Part shown: positions 42,003-49,548 of the stretch, one piece after another
How the letters are laid out: each line of letters starts with the position of its first letter
Numbering within the stretch: position 1 is the stretch's first letter
From: Bacteroidales bacterium
Lineage (GTDB): Bacteria; Bacteroidota; Bacteroidia; Bacteroidales; UBA932
Assembly (NCBI GenBank): GCA_017627255.1
Contig: JAGAHD010000029.1
Location: 1 to 49,686 of the forward strand
DNA: 49,686 bases
Direction of reading: 5' to 3'
Made by a program: the position numbers and the translations under genes
The notes under the pieces: generated by a model
Seen by the model: the letters and a program-made list of their open reading frames with translations, nothing else
Database searches by the model: none
What the model was told of the DNA's origin: nothing

Positions 42003-43673
42003 TTAGTATTCAGCTACCGTTACAGTATCTTTCCGGGGCCGTCCGGCGGGACGTTTTTGCGCACTATCCAACTCGAGAAGGAACAAGTTCCGGTGTGGAA
42101 CATCTGATGTCATGATTTCTTTTTTCAAGACGGATTTTCCGCTTTTTAGTGTTGCAATGCTGGTTCCGGTCAGGAAATGGATCAAATCATAGGGAATGCC
42201 TGCAAAAAACAAGGAGGCCATCTTGTAGGTATGGGAGGATAGCACCGGAAACTCTTGTCTGAACAGACTCATCAGTCCGTCTTTGTACTGATTCACCTGT
42301 CCTTCCAGATCCGCGAGGGTGGAATCATGCTTTCGAAAGGCTTTCAACTGGTCTTGGAAGGCTTTGTAAGAGCTTTTTTGCCGTTTTTTATCGTCACTAC
42401 TGTCCCAAAACTCTTCAGACAAAATCCGCAACTGTTCCATTTGCTTGGTCAAGAAATAAGAGGCACTCTTGTTTTTCTCAGCCCGGAGCCGCTCGACGCT
42501 TCCGGACAGGGATTCCATTTGTGCCATCAAGCCAAGAATCCGGGCTTTTTTTTGTGTATTCCGGACATAAAGAGCAACCGCCAACAGAATAAGGACGACT
42601 CCGCCGGCCAGCATTTGTCTTTTTTGCTGTTGTACCCGTTCTGCCTGAATACCCACCTCTTTTTTATAGATTTCTTTCTGGGCCCCGCTGAAAGATTGCT
42701 GGAGGAGTTCCCTGTCCATAGCTTCCTGCAGGTTGACCGTTTCTTCCAGAAACCTCAAGGCTCGTGTGGAATCCTTCTGGAAGAGGGCGATGCGATATTT
42801 ATCATAAGCCAGTGCTCCTCGATCTTGTGTACCGACGGCCAGCGAATCAGCGGTTTTCAAATAGAGTTGAGCCTCTTCGTTCTTTCCTAATAAACAGGAT
42901 GCGTATGCCATTGATCCAAAGTGATTGGCAGTATAGGATCCGGAAAGACCTTCTTTCAATAGCTCCAAAACCCGTCCTGCATTTTGGGTATCTTCCAAGA
43001 AAAGCCGGTGCGCATAGGATCGCTTGATGCTGGGAGTCAGTGAAGATTCTTCTTTCAGGAGGGATTCAAATAATGCGAGACTCTCTTCGGTTTGTCCGTT
43101 GTTTCCCAGCGCGATAGCAAGCGTTCTTTTCCCGCTGACCAGATAAAGCGAATTTCCCGCTTTTTCAAAAAATGCAACGGATTTGAGTGCGTGTTCCACC
43201 GCATGTTCATTTTCAAAATGATTGGCGAATAATTCGGAAAGATTTCTTTCTGCCAGTCCGGCATACAACCATTCTTCCAGATATTCCGCTTGTCCTGCCG
43301 CCTTCTCCATGGCAACAGCCGCTTCTGCATCCCGTCCGGCATTGATTAGGACGCGTCCATAGTAATAATTAGAAAGCATCCTTTCCCGGTGTGCCCCTCT
43401 TTTATTGAAATGATTGACGGCAAGAAGGATCAGGGAATCGCTGTCTGTATCAATGTAGCATTTATCCATCGCCATGCTTTTCAGCAAGGCATATTCCGCC
43501 AGGTCTCCCTTGAGAAGCAAGGAAGATGGATTCATGTTCCCGAGAAGCACCAGGGCACTGTCTGCGTGTCCTTGCTGCAGGTACTCCTCCGCAAGGTTCA
43601 ATGTCTGCCGTCCCTTTGGGGCACAAGCTGACAAGCCCAGCAATAACAGAAGCCAATAAAGTCTTTTCATCAT
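42003..43673 (-). CDS. TPR membrane regulator with AT-hook-like C-terminal tail
   Basis: A 556-residue protein beginning MMKRLYWLLLLLGLSACAPK, a lipoprotein signal (LSAC). TPR-type repeats fill about 20-360 (LAEEYLQQGHADSALVLLGN, LAIALGNNGQTEESLALFES), a membrane helix lies near 375-395 (GGVVLILLAVALYV), then a coiled coil (MESLSGSVERLRAEKNKSA) and a C-terminal domain (LRQEFPVLSSHTYKMASLFF-like region, GTSIATLKSGKSVLKKEI). The tail KRPAGRPRKDTVTV has a GRP core like an AT-hook. The architecture matches the regulator at 1672-3342, although sequence is diverged. It faces the 44-49 kb cluster across a promoter-containing spacer, so that cluster is a plausible target. The frame is open to 43838, but the signal peptide places the start at 43673 or 43670. 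Confidence 0.83.
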   Translation of the reverse strand: MMKRLYWLLLLLGLSACAPKGRQTLNLAEEYLQQGHADSALVLLGNMNPSSLLLKGDLAEYALLKSMAMDKCYIDTDSDSLILLAVNHFNKRGAHRERMLSNYYYGRVLINAGRDAEAAVAMEKAAGQAEYLEEWLYAGLAERNLSELFANHFENEHAVEHALKSVAFFEKAGNSLYLVSGKRTLAIALGNNGQTEESLALFESLLKEESSLTPSIKRSYAHRLFLEDTQNAGRVLELLKEGLSGSYTANHFGSMAYASCLLGKNEEAQLYLKTADSLAVGTQDRGALAYDKYRIALFQKDSTRALRFLEETVNLQEAMDRELLQQSFSGAQKEIYKKEVGIQAERVQQQKRQMLAGGVVLILLAVALYVRNTQKKARILGLMAQMESLSGSVERLRAEKNKSASYFLTKQMEQLRILSEEFWDSSDDKKRQKSSYKAFQDQLKAFRKHDSTLADLEGQVNQYKDGLMSLFRQEFPVLSSHTYKMASLFFAGIPYDLIHFLTGTSIATLKSGKSVLKKEIMTSDVPHRNLFLLELDSAQKRPAGRPRKDTVTVAEY

Positions 43674-43676
43674 AAA

Positions 43677-43730
43677 GCTACCGGTTCCCGCACTTGCAGG
43701 AATAACAAAATCTATCAAAAATCCGGTAGC
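43677..43730. repeat. 8-base inverted repeat in the regulator leader
   Basis: GCTACCGG (43677-43684) and CCGGTAGC (43723-43730) are perfect inverted copies 38 bases apart, the first ending four bases before the start codon at 43673. In the minus-strand mRNA they would form a stem that could mask or present the start site. Confidence 0.55.
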
Positions 43731-43772
43731 CCATATTATTGTATGGACCGACCGGATGAAAAAGCACGGCCG

Positions 43773-43889
43773 TTCCATCTTACCGGCGGCTGCGACACCT
43801 TGGGAGACGATGGTCAGCGTGCAAAAGGCACGACCCATCCCATCAATCCTGTCTCCTTAGGAAAAAATGTCGCAGTTCCGGTAATGGAA
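43773..43889 (-). other. Long imperfect hairpin in the 5' leader (candidate structured RNA or repeat)
   Basis: Nested complementary arms fold about 117 bases into one rod. 43773-43786 pairs with 43878-43889 (12 pairs, TTCCAT..TTACCGG with CCGGTAATGGAA). CTGCGACA 43790-43797 pairs with TGTCGCAG 43868-43875. CCTTGGGAGAC pairs with GTCTCCTTAGG, with two mismatches. At the tip GATGGTC..GTGC pairs with GCAC..GACCCATC. An alternative pairing (CCTGTC 43849-43854 with GACAGG 43891-43896) would break the rod. With the promoter at 43943-43972 it lies inside a roughly 260-base minus-strand leader ahead of the TPR regulator. It may be a cis-acting RNA, a small RNA or a miniature inverted-repeat element; I cannot tell which. 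Confidence 0.6.
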
Positions 43890-43942
43890 TGACAGGATGA
43901 GGCATTCTTTTACCTATATGAAGCTAAGAATGATCTCGAGGG

Positions 43943-43972
43943 CAAATGTACTCATTTTTTTGGAGAAGGCAA
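43943..43972 (-). promoter_or_regulatory. Promoter for the AT-hook TPR regulator
   Basis: On the minus strand TTG (43972-43970), 19 bases and TACATTTG (43950-43943). Transcription would start near 43936, giving a long leader to the ATG at 43673. Together with 44103-44110 it accounts for the A/T-rich part of the 459-base spacer 43674-44132, which holds no gene. Confidence 0.65.
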
Positions 43973-44102
43973 GCCTTAATGTAATAGAGTTTCTCTTTAA
44001 TCTGTCAAAAATAACCGATTATTATGATAAGATATTCATTATAAATGATTTAAAAGCACAAAACATAACTAATTATTCGAGGTATCAAACCTCTTTTTTC
44101 AA

Positions 44103-44110
44103 TACCTTTG
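44103..44110 (+). promoter_or_regulatory. -7 element for the accessory cluster
   Basis: TACCTTTG followed by CGG, 22 bases before the DUF3244 ATG at 44133. The -33 region is a T-run rather than TTTG. All genes from 44133 to the window end are on this strand with mostly short gaps. Confidence 0.55.
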
Positions 44111-44132
44111 CGGCTAACAAAATCTATCTCTT

Positions 44133-44519
44133 ATGAATAAAACACTATTGTTTGCTGCTTGGGCCACGATAGCCCTTGCCACTCCTCTTCAAGCGGAGAC
44201 ATCTTCTGCTTCCGACACAATTCCAGTACATGTCAAAACACAAGAAGGATTACAAGATCCATCCGGTCCCCGTGTGCCCTCATCCATCCGTATCGAATGT
44301 GAGTATGATACCACGACGGATGAATTGATTGTTTACATGGCGGGGGTCTCCGGGATGACCGACGCCTCCGTGGAGAACCTTGACACCGGAGATTCCGCCA
44401 CTTGGCAACTCGTCGGAAGCGGGATTTTCTATCTGCCCATTTCCGGTTCTGCCGGCCTCTGGCAGGTGACCTTCACGCTGGCAAACGGGGATGAATTTGA
44501 AGGGGAGTTTGTTCTTTAA
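44133..44519 (+). CDS. DUF3244-like small exported protein
   Basis: A 128-residue protein with a signal peptide (MNKTLLFAAWATIALATPLQ). The mature part has one predicted beta-sandwich: VPSSIRIECEYDTTTDELIV, VENLDTGDSATWQLVG, FYLPISGSAGLWQVTFTLAN and GDEFEGEFVL. This layout is that of DUF3244, a Bacteroidota family of small exported domains of unknown function, some of which accompany secreted proteases. It is the first gene of the accessory cluster. The C10 peptidase remnant downstream fits that association, but no activity can be assigned. Confidence 0.72.
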   Translation: MNKTLLFAAWATIALATPLQAETSSASDTIPVHVKTQEGLQDPSGPRVPSSIRIECEYDTTTDELIVYMAGVSGMTDASVENLDTGDSATWQLVGSGIFYLPISGSAGLWQVTFTLANGDEFEGEFVL

Positions 44520-44534
44520 TAAAACGAAAAAGCA

Positions 44535-45416
44535 ATGAAACACAAGAAATTTCTTTTACTCGTTTTCCTTATAGGAGGTGTAGTTGCCATAGCCTGTCCT
44601 AGTAAAAGTGGCAACTGGGATTCGAATGGAGTTATCACTCATGAAGATACGACATTGTGTAATGCTTGGAGGGGTATGATGGAAGATTTTCCCTTTGCGT
44701 CAGTTCATTTGCGTGGTAGTTTATACGGGAAGGGGTATACTGCCGCAGAGCTATATGATGATCTATTTGAACTACATCAATACCATTGGGAAATATCCAA
44801 CTTGAATAGTTTGTCATTCGATATTCAATCTTTGTCAACAATAGTACAACATATGAACGATATGACTGATGTCTCCCGCAGGCCTTCGATGTCTTTTGAG
44901 GTTCACCATTCCAAGTGTACTACTCCGGCAAAGAGGACAATAACATCTCCGTCCCAAATATCAGGAAATACGGTTCATGGTGTTCCTCCTTATGATGTTG
45001 ATATTAACAAGATAGTTATCAAGGCAAAAAGTATTCGAACGTTTGCTCATCATATTCGTTTTGTGTGGGAAAATGAAGTTCTGCAATATAGAATCAGTGC
45101 GTTTGCAACGGCAATTGAAGAGGATCCGGATTATTCTATTTCTATGGATTTGACAGCCGTTTCTACAATCGGATTTGATCCAGGAACGTTACCTGGACGC
45201 GACCATGGCGGATTCGACGATGGGAATGGCGGTAATTCTTCGGGGTTAATTCTTCTTCAATCAGATGGGAGTGTTAGCATAACGCCATCTTCCACTATTG
45301 AGAAAGCTTCAGTGTCATACTCTTGTCCCCCAGCTCTTTCAAAAGGAGTCTATGTTGGCGGTCGGACTATGGATTCCATTAAATGGGAAAAACCTGAAAT
45401 GTATGTAGTTAAGTAA
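44535..45416 (+). CDS. Exported protein of unknown function (293 aa)
   Basis: Not recognised. The N-terminus is a clear export signal (MKHKKFLLLVFLIGGVVAIA) followed directly by a cysteine (CPSKSGNW), so lipidation is possible although the preceding residues fit a lipobox poorly. The rest is strand-rich with few hydrophobic segments, including AYRGM-like LCNAWRGMMEDFPFASVHLR, DINKIVIKAKSIRTFAHHIR and a Gly/Asp-rich loop (GRDHGGFDDGNGGNSSG). Base composition is distinctly more A/T-rich than the core genes to the left, suggesting recent acquisition. It follows the DUF3244 gene by 15 bases and precedes a lipoprotein by 12. Confidence 0.65.
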   Translation: MKHKKFLLLVFLIGGVVAIACPSKSGNWDSNGVITHEDTTLCNAWRGMMEDFPFASVHLRGSLYGKGYTAAELYDDLFELHQYHWEISNLNSLSFDIQSLSTIVQHMNDMTDVSRRPSMSFEVHHSKCTTPAKRTITSPSQISGNTVHGVPPYDVDINKIVIKAKSIRTFAHHIRFVWENEVLQYRISAFATAIEEDPDYSISMDLTAVSTIGFDPGTLPGRDHGGFDDGNGGNSSGLILLQSDGSVSITPSSTIEKASVSYSCPPALSKGVYVGGRTMDSIKWEKPEMYVVK

Positions 45417-45428
45417 AAGTATTGAAAA

Positions 45429-46286
45429 ATGAAGAGAATTGCTATAGCAACATTATTGTTAGCCATCCTGTTCGGTTGTAAGAAGAATGATACCAAATCA
45501 ATTGAGCCGGCAGGACAGCATTTCATCATTGATAAAACGTTTGCCGGAGCGATCCATAGGGATACTGTTCTTAGCAATGACTGGAGTATCTATAGAGATT
45601 ATTATGCATCTACTGATTATACTCTGGGAGTTGTCTCGTTCCAGGAGACACCGTTAAAACCGGTTACGACTCTTCCTGTCATGAGGAATAGCAGGGCAAT
45701 GCAGGGGACAAAAGCCGCAGAGGATACTTTTGTCTGGTCGAATGTCGCAATAAATGGAAAGAACTTAAATAGCCTGCATGACGGAAAAGGATCTTTGGAT
45801 TGGACATCTTTATATGGGTGCACGATCTCTATGGGAATTGGTTCAAAACTTGTAACAAAAAGTGGCGTACAGGAAGAAATAGTCGACATGTATGTCCCCA
45901 AGGCGATTCAAATTGTTTCTCCTGAATATGAAGGAGAAGGAGATTTGCTTCCTTTGTGTGACTATCGGAGTTTCATTTTGCGTTGGAATGCAGATTTCGA
46001 AAATGATAAAGGAGTCGTTATCATTGTGGAATGGTTTGGCACACTGGTCTTTGGCAATGAGAAAGAAGATTCATATGTACGATGCGTGGATGTTTTCCCT
46101 GACACAGGAGAAGCATTATTGTCCAAGGAAATGTTTGAAGGAATTCCTGATACGGGATTATGTCATCTGACGATTATGCGAGGGAATGTAGAAAACATTT
46201 TTATGGGAGATTATTCCTATAAGCTCTTTGGCCTATCCGAAGAAATGATGGATTTTATCCTTTTACGTTATACCAAACACGAATAG
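45429..46286 (+). CDS. Lipoprotein of unknown function (285 aa)
   Basis: Not recognised. A typical lipoprotein signal (MKRIAIATLLLAILFGCKKN, lipid cysteine at 17) is followed by about 265 mostly polar residues with several aromatic strands (DWSIYRDYYASTDYTLGVVS, VVIIVEWFGTLVFGNEKEDS). No membrane segment follows, so it is expected on the periplasmic or outer surface. The gene is A/T-rich like its upstream neighbour and ends two bases before the next start, so it belongs to the same transcript. Confidence 0.68.
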   Translation: MKRIAIATLLLAILFGCKKNDTKSIEPAGQHFIIDKTFAGAIHRDTVLSNDWSIYRDYYASTDYTLGVVSFQETPLKPVTTLPVMRNSRAMQGTKAAEDTFVWSNVAINGKNLNSLHDGKGSLDWTSLYGCTISMGIGSKLVTKSGVQEEIVDMYVPKAIQIVSPEYEGEGDLLPLCDYRSFILRWNADFENDKGVVIIVEWFGTLVFGNEKEDSYVRCVDVFPDTGEALLSKEMFEGIPDTGLCHLTIMRGNVENIFMGDYSYKLFGLSEEMMDFILLRYTKHE

Positions 46287-46288
46287 TT

Positions 46289-46852
46289 ATGAAACGAGTG
46301 ATTCTTTCTCTTCTTTGTGGGTTGTTGTCAAGTCTTCTGTGCACGGCACAGGTCTATGTGGGCGGAAACCTTTCCATAGACCGCTCTTCCACATGGGACC
46401 AGTGGAAGGGGACGCTGTCGGTGAATCCGGAGATCGGTAGCCGTATCTCCGACCGCTGGATGGCGGGGGTACGCCTGAATAGTCAATGGCTCGACAATAC
46501 GACGACGGCCCGGTCGCTTTCCGTGATGCCTTATGCACGGTATGAGGTGTTTGGGAAAGGGAATTGGGGCCTTTGGATGCATGGCGGGGTGACGGCATCC
46601 CGGTCCTCTTCCCGGAGCGAACAGGGGGAAGAGTCGCTGACACACGGTCTGCAGGTCCGTGTGCTGCCGGTTGTGACGTATCGGCTGAGCGACCATTTCC
46701 TGCTGACGGCGGACCTGTCTTTCGCGTCGTTGTATTATACGCGCTACCGGCTGAACGACCTTCCCGTATCGCAGTCGTACGGACTGGGGCTGCGGAGCAT
46801 CGATGCTGAGCGTCTGGGAGACATCAGCGTCGGCTTCCTGTATTGCTTCTGA
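46289..46852 (+). CDS. Small outer-membrane beta-barrel protein
   Basis: A 187-residue protein with a signal peptide (MKRVILSLLCGLLSSLLCTA). The mature part begins QVYVGGNLSIDRSST and consists of amphipathic strands (DRWMAGVRLNSQWLD, WGLWMHGGVTASRSS, HFLLTADLSFASLYYTRY) ending ISVGFLYCF, close to the aromatic-terminated strand that barrel assembly recognises. It resembles the eight-stranded porin-like domains common in Bacteroidota. Its DNA is much more G/C-rich than the genes on either side, so the cluster looks assembled from pieces of different origin. The stop overlaps the next start (TGATG). Confidence 0.75.
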   Translation: MKRVILSLLCGLLSSLLCTAQVYVGGNLSIDRSSTWDQWKGTLSVNPEIGSRISDRWMAGVRLNSQWLDNTTTARSLSVMPYARYEVFGKGNWGLWMHGGVTASRSSSRSEQGEESLTHGLQVRVLPVVTYRLSDHFLLTADLSFASLYYTRYRLNDLPVSQSYGLGLRSIDAERLGDISVGFLYCF

Positions 46853-48180
46853 TGAAAGCGGTGTTTCGAGCAAGTTTTGGGGCAGTTCTTTGCGGACTGC
46901 TCCTATTTGTATCGTACACGGTTCCGTCAGGTCTGCCAGTTGCAATACTTGCGTTGTTTCTGTTCGGCCTGATAGTAGTAAAGACTCCTGATTTCCGGGT
47001 CCGTTTTTTTTCAGAGACCGTCTTCCTCCTTGTTTATATTGTCCTTCAGTACCATTTCTTGGTAAGATTGTCACAGAACGGAGATATAGGGCCTATCTTA
47101 GTCTTGTTGATTTTGACTATCGTCTATATTGCTCCATTTATTCTTATACGATTATTAGCGCCCCGGGGATCCTATGAGGTTACATTCTTTGCCCTATGGA
47201 TTGCTGATGTGGTTTTTGCCCATCTTCCTATTGGAAATCCGTTATGCCGATATGCCCTTTTATTAGGAGATTATCCGGTCCTTGCGCAATGGCTTCATTG
47301 GGGAGGAATGGATGGCGGCTCACTATGGGTTTTGGCACTGGGGGCCCTTTTCATATGTTTGACAACAGGTGCTGGTTCATGGAAGTTACTAACTGCGGGT
47401 CTATTATTGCCGATTATTCTTTCTGTATTGATTTGGTTTCAACCAACATCAAAAGAGCGTCTTATCCGTGTTGCAGTGCATCCCTTTGATGAATCTCCAG
47501 AGATGCGGGACATTTATGAATCAATTCTGGAAATATCCTCTGATGATGTTGATTTGGCTGTTTATCCAGAAGGTCAGATAAGAGTGTCTTCCGCAGAAGT
47601 GGCGGTACATCCTTTGGTGACAGAGATTATCCGAAGGAGGCGTTCTGAAAAAATTCCAGATATTGTGATAGGATTGCTTTCTTATGATCAAGGTATTTAT
47701 GACAACATTGTCTGTGTGATGACTGGCAAAGGAAGTTATTTTCGACGAAAGCAAAAGTTGGTTCCTTTTTCTGAGTATCTACCCTTAGAAAAGATACTTG
47801 AGAAAATTGAGCCGGCTCGTTCTCATATGGCATATCCTCAAAAGACAGGTATTAATGAATCGGAAACCTGTAATGCTGCAGGGATTCGAATATGTCCTCT
47901 AATTTGTTATGAGGCCCTTTTTCCCGAGTATTTGCAAAAATGTAAAAATGAAGAACTAGATTTGTTTATTGTCTCTTCCAGTAACAGTATGGTAAATTGC
48001 CGTCATATCGAGCGCTTGATAACCAAGGCGTTAAGAATTAATGCAATATGGGCGGGTAATAGTTTTGTACGATGTACGGAACATGGAATATCTTCAGTTA
48101 TCGACTATAGAGGAGAAATACTATGGATGTCAACATGTCAAACAAATTGGTTTATTATTGAGGTTCCAATAATGTCGTAA
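46852..48180 (+). CDS. Apolipoprotein N-acyltransferase-like protein (nitrilase fold)
   Basis: A 442-residue Lnt-like protein: about six membrane helices in residues 1-205, then an extracytoplasmic carbon-nitrogen-hydrolase domain. The Glu-Lys-Cys triad is visible as E240 (YPEGQI), K302 (FRRKQKLVPFSEYLPL) and C352 (ICPLICYEALFPEY). The segment LLGDYPVLAQWLHWGGMDGG corresponds to the conserved Lnt membrane-domain loop. Lnt adds the third acyl chain to lipoproteins. This copy is shorter than usual Lnt (about 500), lies in an A/T-rich accessory cluster rich in lipoproteins, and starts by TGATG coupling to a barrel gene. It may be a dedicated second acyltransferase; whether the genome has another is unknown from here. 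Confidence 0.85.
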   Translation: MKAVFRASFGAVLCGLLLFVSYTVPSGLPVAILALFLFGLIVVKTPDFRVRFFSETVFLLVYIVLQYHFLVRLSQNGDIGPILVLLILTIVYIAPFILIRLLAPRGSYEVTFFALWIADVVFAHLPIGNPLCRYALLLGDYPVLAQWLHWGGMDGGSLWVLALGALFICLTTGAGSWKLLTAGLLLPIILSVLIWFQPTSKERLIRVAVHPFDESPEMRDIYESILEISSDDVDLAVYPEGQIRVSSAEVAVHPLVTEIIRRRRSEKIPDIVIGLLSYDQGIYDNIVCVMTGKGSYFRRKQKLVPFSEYLPLEKILEKIEPARSHMAYPQKTGINESETCNAAGIRICPLICYEALFPEYLQKCKNEELDLFIVSSSNSMVNCRHIERLITKALRINAIWAGNSFVRCTEHGISSVIDYRGEILWMSTCQTNWFIIEVPIMS

Positions 48181-48292
48181 TCATCATAAGAAAACATTAA
48201 GAAAGAACAGGAATCGACCACGAACATAGTTATGAATCTCCGAATATGACGGGTGTTAGACAGATAGAATAGAAACAGTTCATACTATGTAG

Positions 48293-48424
48293 TATGAGCT
48301 GCTGTCGGACCTGAAACTCCCCGCACTGGATTTCGTCAAGTACGTCGGCTATGAGCTGGTTCCTGTCGGAGTGACGTTCGGGAAGAAGGTGTACGGTTTT
48401 GCGGAAGCGGACACTGTTTCGTAA
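48293..48424 (+). pseudogene. Fragment of an unidentified (probably outer-membrane) protein gene
   Basis: An open stretch of 43 codons after an in-frame TAG, reading LLSDLKLPALDFVKYVGYEL then VPVGVTFGKKVYGFAEAD. It has no start codon and is G/C-rich unlike the A/T-rich Lnt-like gene before it. The VPVGVTFGKKVYGFAE pattern looks like adjacent barrel strands. It runs out of frame into the C10 peptidase fragment, so it is read as a broken gene end. The 110 bases before it (48181-48292) show nothing recognisable. Confidence 0.4.
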
Positions 48425-48726
48425 TCGACGGCTATAAAAGGACACGTACTCGTTATACTCATCATCACGTATGGGTCCCTGACGACCCAGCAAGTTTTTA
48501 TGATCCTAATAATGAGTATGCTAGCTATACCACAACAACATATTCTTCACCTCAGATGACAGGTATAAAAATCAACTGGGGCTGGTGGTCCCAATGGCGT
48601 CCAAACAATCCTTTGAATGACGGATGGTATACATTAACTGGTGGCTGGCATACGGTTCTGTCGGACGGGACCAGTTCTAATTATAATTATTACCGCTCCA
48701 TGACATATGGCTTTTCCATAACTTAA
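48394..48726 (+). pseudogene. C-terminal fragment of a C10 (streptopain/SpeB-type) cysteine peptidase
   Basis: An open frame of 110 codons with no start codon of its own. It contains the C10 active-site histidine block (CGSGHCFVIDGYKRT) and the following KINWGWWSQWRP, which in this family lies 30-70 residues after the histidine, and ends SMTYGFSIT before TAA at 48724-48726. The N-terminal propeptide and catalytic-cysteine half are missing. The frame meets a stop at 48352-48354, and the junction with the preceding unrelated fragment is near 48391. C10 peptidases in Bacteroidota are secreted, so this remnant suggests the cluster once centred on such a protease. It cannot be active alone. Confidence 0.78.
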
Positions 48727-48743
48727 ACATAATCATACAAGAA

Positions 48744-49520
48744 ATGGGTACTCGTTTTGCTATTATTCTTGCCGGCGCCGCTATCATGGTGACGGCCATC
48801 ACCTGCGATTCTTCCTCTGTTCCTGACGTCGTCGAATGTACGCTCCTGCCCGGAGAGTGCCTGCTGGATAATGGCCTGTTGTTTTCACGCTCACATAATA
48901 TGACTGCCAATGACCCATTTAAGAATGTTTGCAGCCTGGATATCGGCCATACTGTCCTGATTTCCGACCAGTATGCGAGACACTCTGTCAGCAAGGTTCC
49001 CGATTCAGAAATCTGGTCCAGATTTCCTGATGCAGAAACCGTTCATGATCGCTATGATAAACTGTGTACGGAACTGTTCAGGTCATCCAGTGACCAAATA
49101 CAAAACGAGATATCCGTTTTTGCGGCAGGAACTTGCTCCATTACGGCAGACAAACCATTTGCCGGCCGTCTCTCCGGTTCGGACCTTTCTGATCTCCTAT
49201 GGGAACGGGAAAAGGAAATGAGTCCCTTGTCAAGGGACCTTCTCCTGCACCTCAGCCTGGATCCGTCCGGTTTCGGGGGAAGCATACCTCCTGCATTTGT
49301 AATGTCCCTTCCGAAAACGGCGGTAGATGCCATGGCGGATGGCGAGATTATTACTTTTTCCTGTTCCATTCCGGTCAGGGTGATGCTGTTGCTGCAGGGT
49401 TTGGAGGGGCGGATTGTAGATCCTGAGGCTGCGATTCCTTTCCGTGAAGAAGTACTGCAGGGAGTTTTCTCCTTCCAGAAAGGAACGGGTTTCCGCTCCT
49501 GTGGGAAACCGCTTTCATGA
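48744..49520 (+). CDS. Probable lipoprotein of unknown function (258 aa)
   Basis: Not recognised. The N-terminus (MGTRFAIILAGAAIMVTAIT followed by CDSSS) is a lipoprotein-like signal with a cysteine at residue 21. The remaining 240 residues are mixed helix and strand with several cysteines (VVECTLLPGECLLDNG, DKLCTELF, AAGTCSITAD), hinting at disulfides. Composition returns to the G/C content of the core genome. It starts 17 bases after the C10 fragment and is followed after 28 bases by another exported protein. Confidence 0.66.
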   Translation: MGTRFAIILAGAAIMVTAITCDSSSVPDVVECTLLPGECLLDNGLLFSRSHNMTANDPFKNVCSLDIGHTVLISDQYARHSVSKVPDSEIWSRFPDAETVHDRYDKLCTELFRSSSDQIQNEISVFAAGTCSITADKPFAGRLSGSDLSDLLWEREKEMSPLSRDLLLHLSLDPSGFGGSIPPAFVMSLPKTAVDAMADGEIITFSCSIPVRVMLLLQGLEGRIVDPEAAIPFREEVLQGVFSFQKGTGFRSCGKPLS

Positions 49521-49548
49521 AAAACATACAGTTTTAAGGGTCAACACT

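Noticed and set aside
42087..42101. GTTCCGGTGTGGAAC as a fourth parS site
   Set aside because: The arms match, but the centre has five bases instead of four and lacks CACGTG, so it does not fit the parS spacing.
43674..43838. 55-codon N-terminal extension of the AT-hook TPR regulator
   Set aside because: It reads through the hairpin leader, and the lipoprotein signal peptide begins at 43673. An extension would bury that signal.
43897..44136. 79-codon open frame on the plus strand
   Set aside because: It is an A/T-rich spacer that contains the promoters of both flanking genes and overlaps the true start at 44133. No export signal or domain is present.
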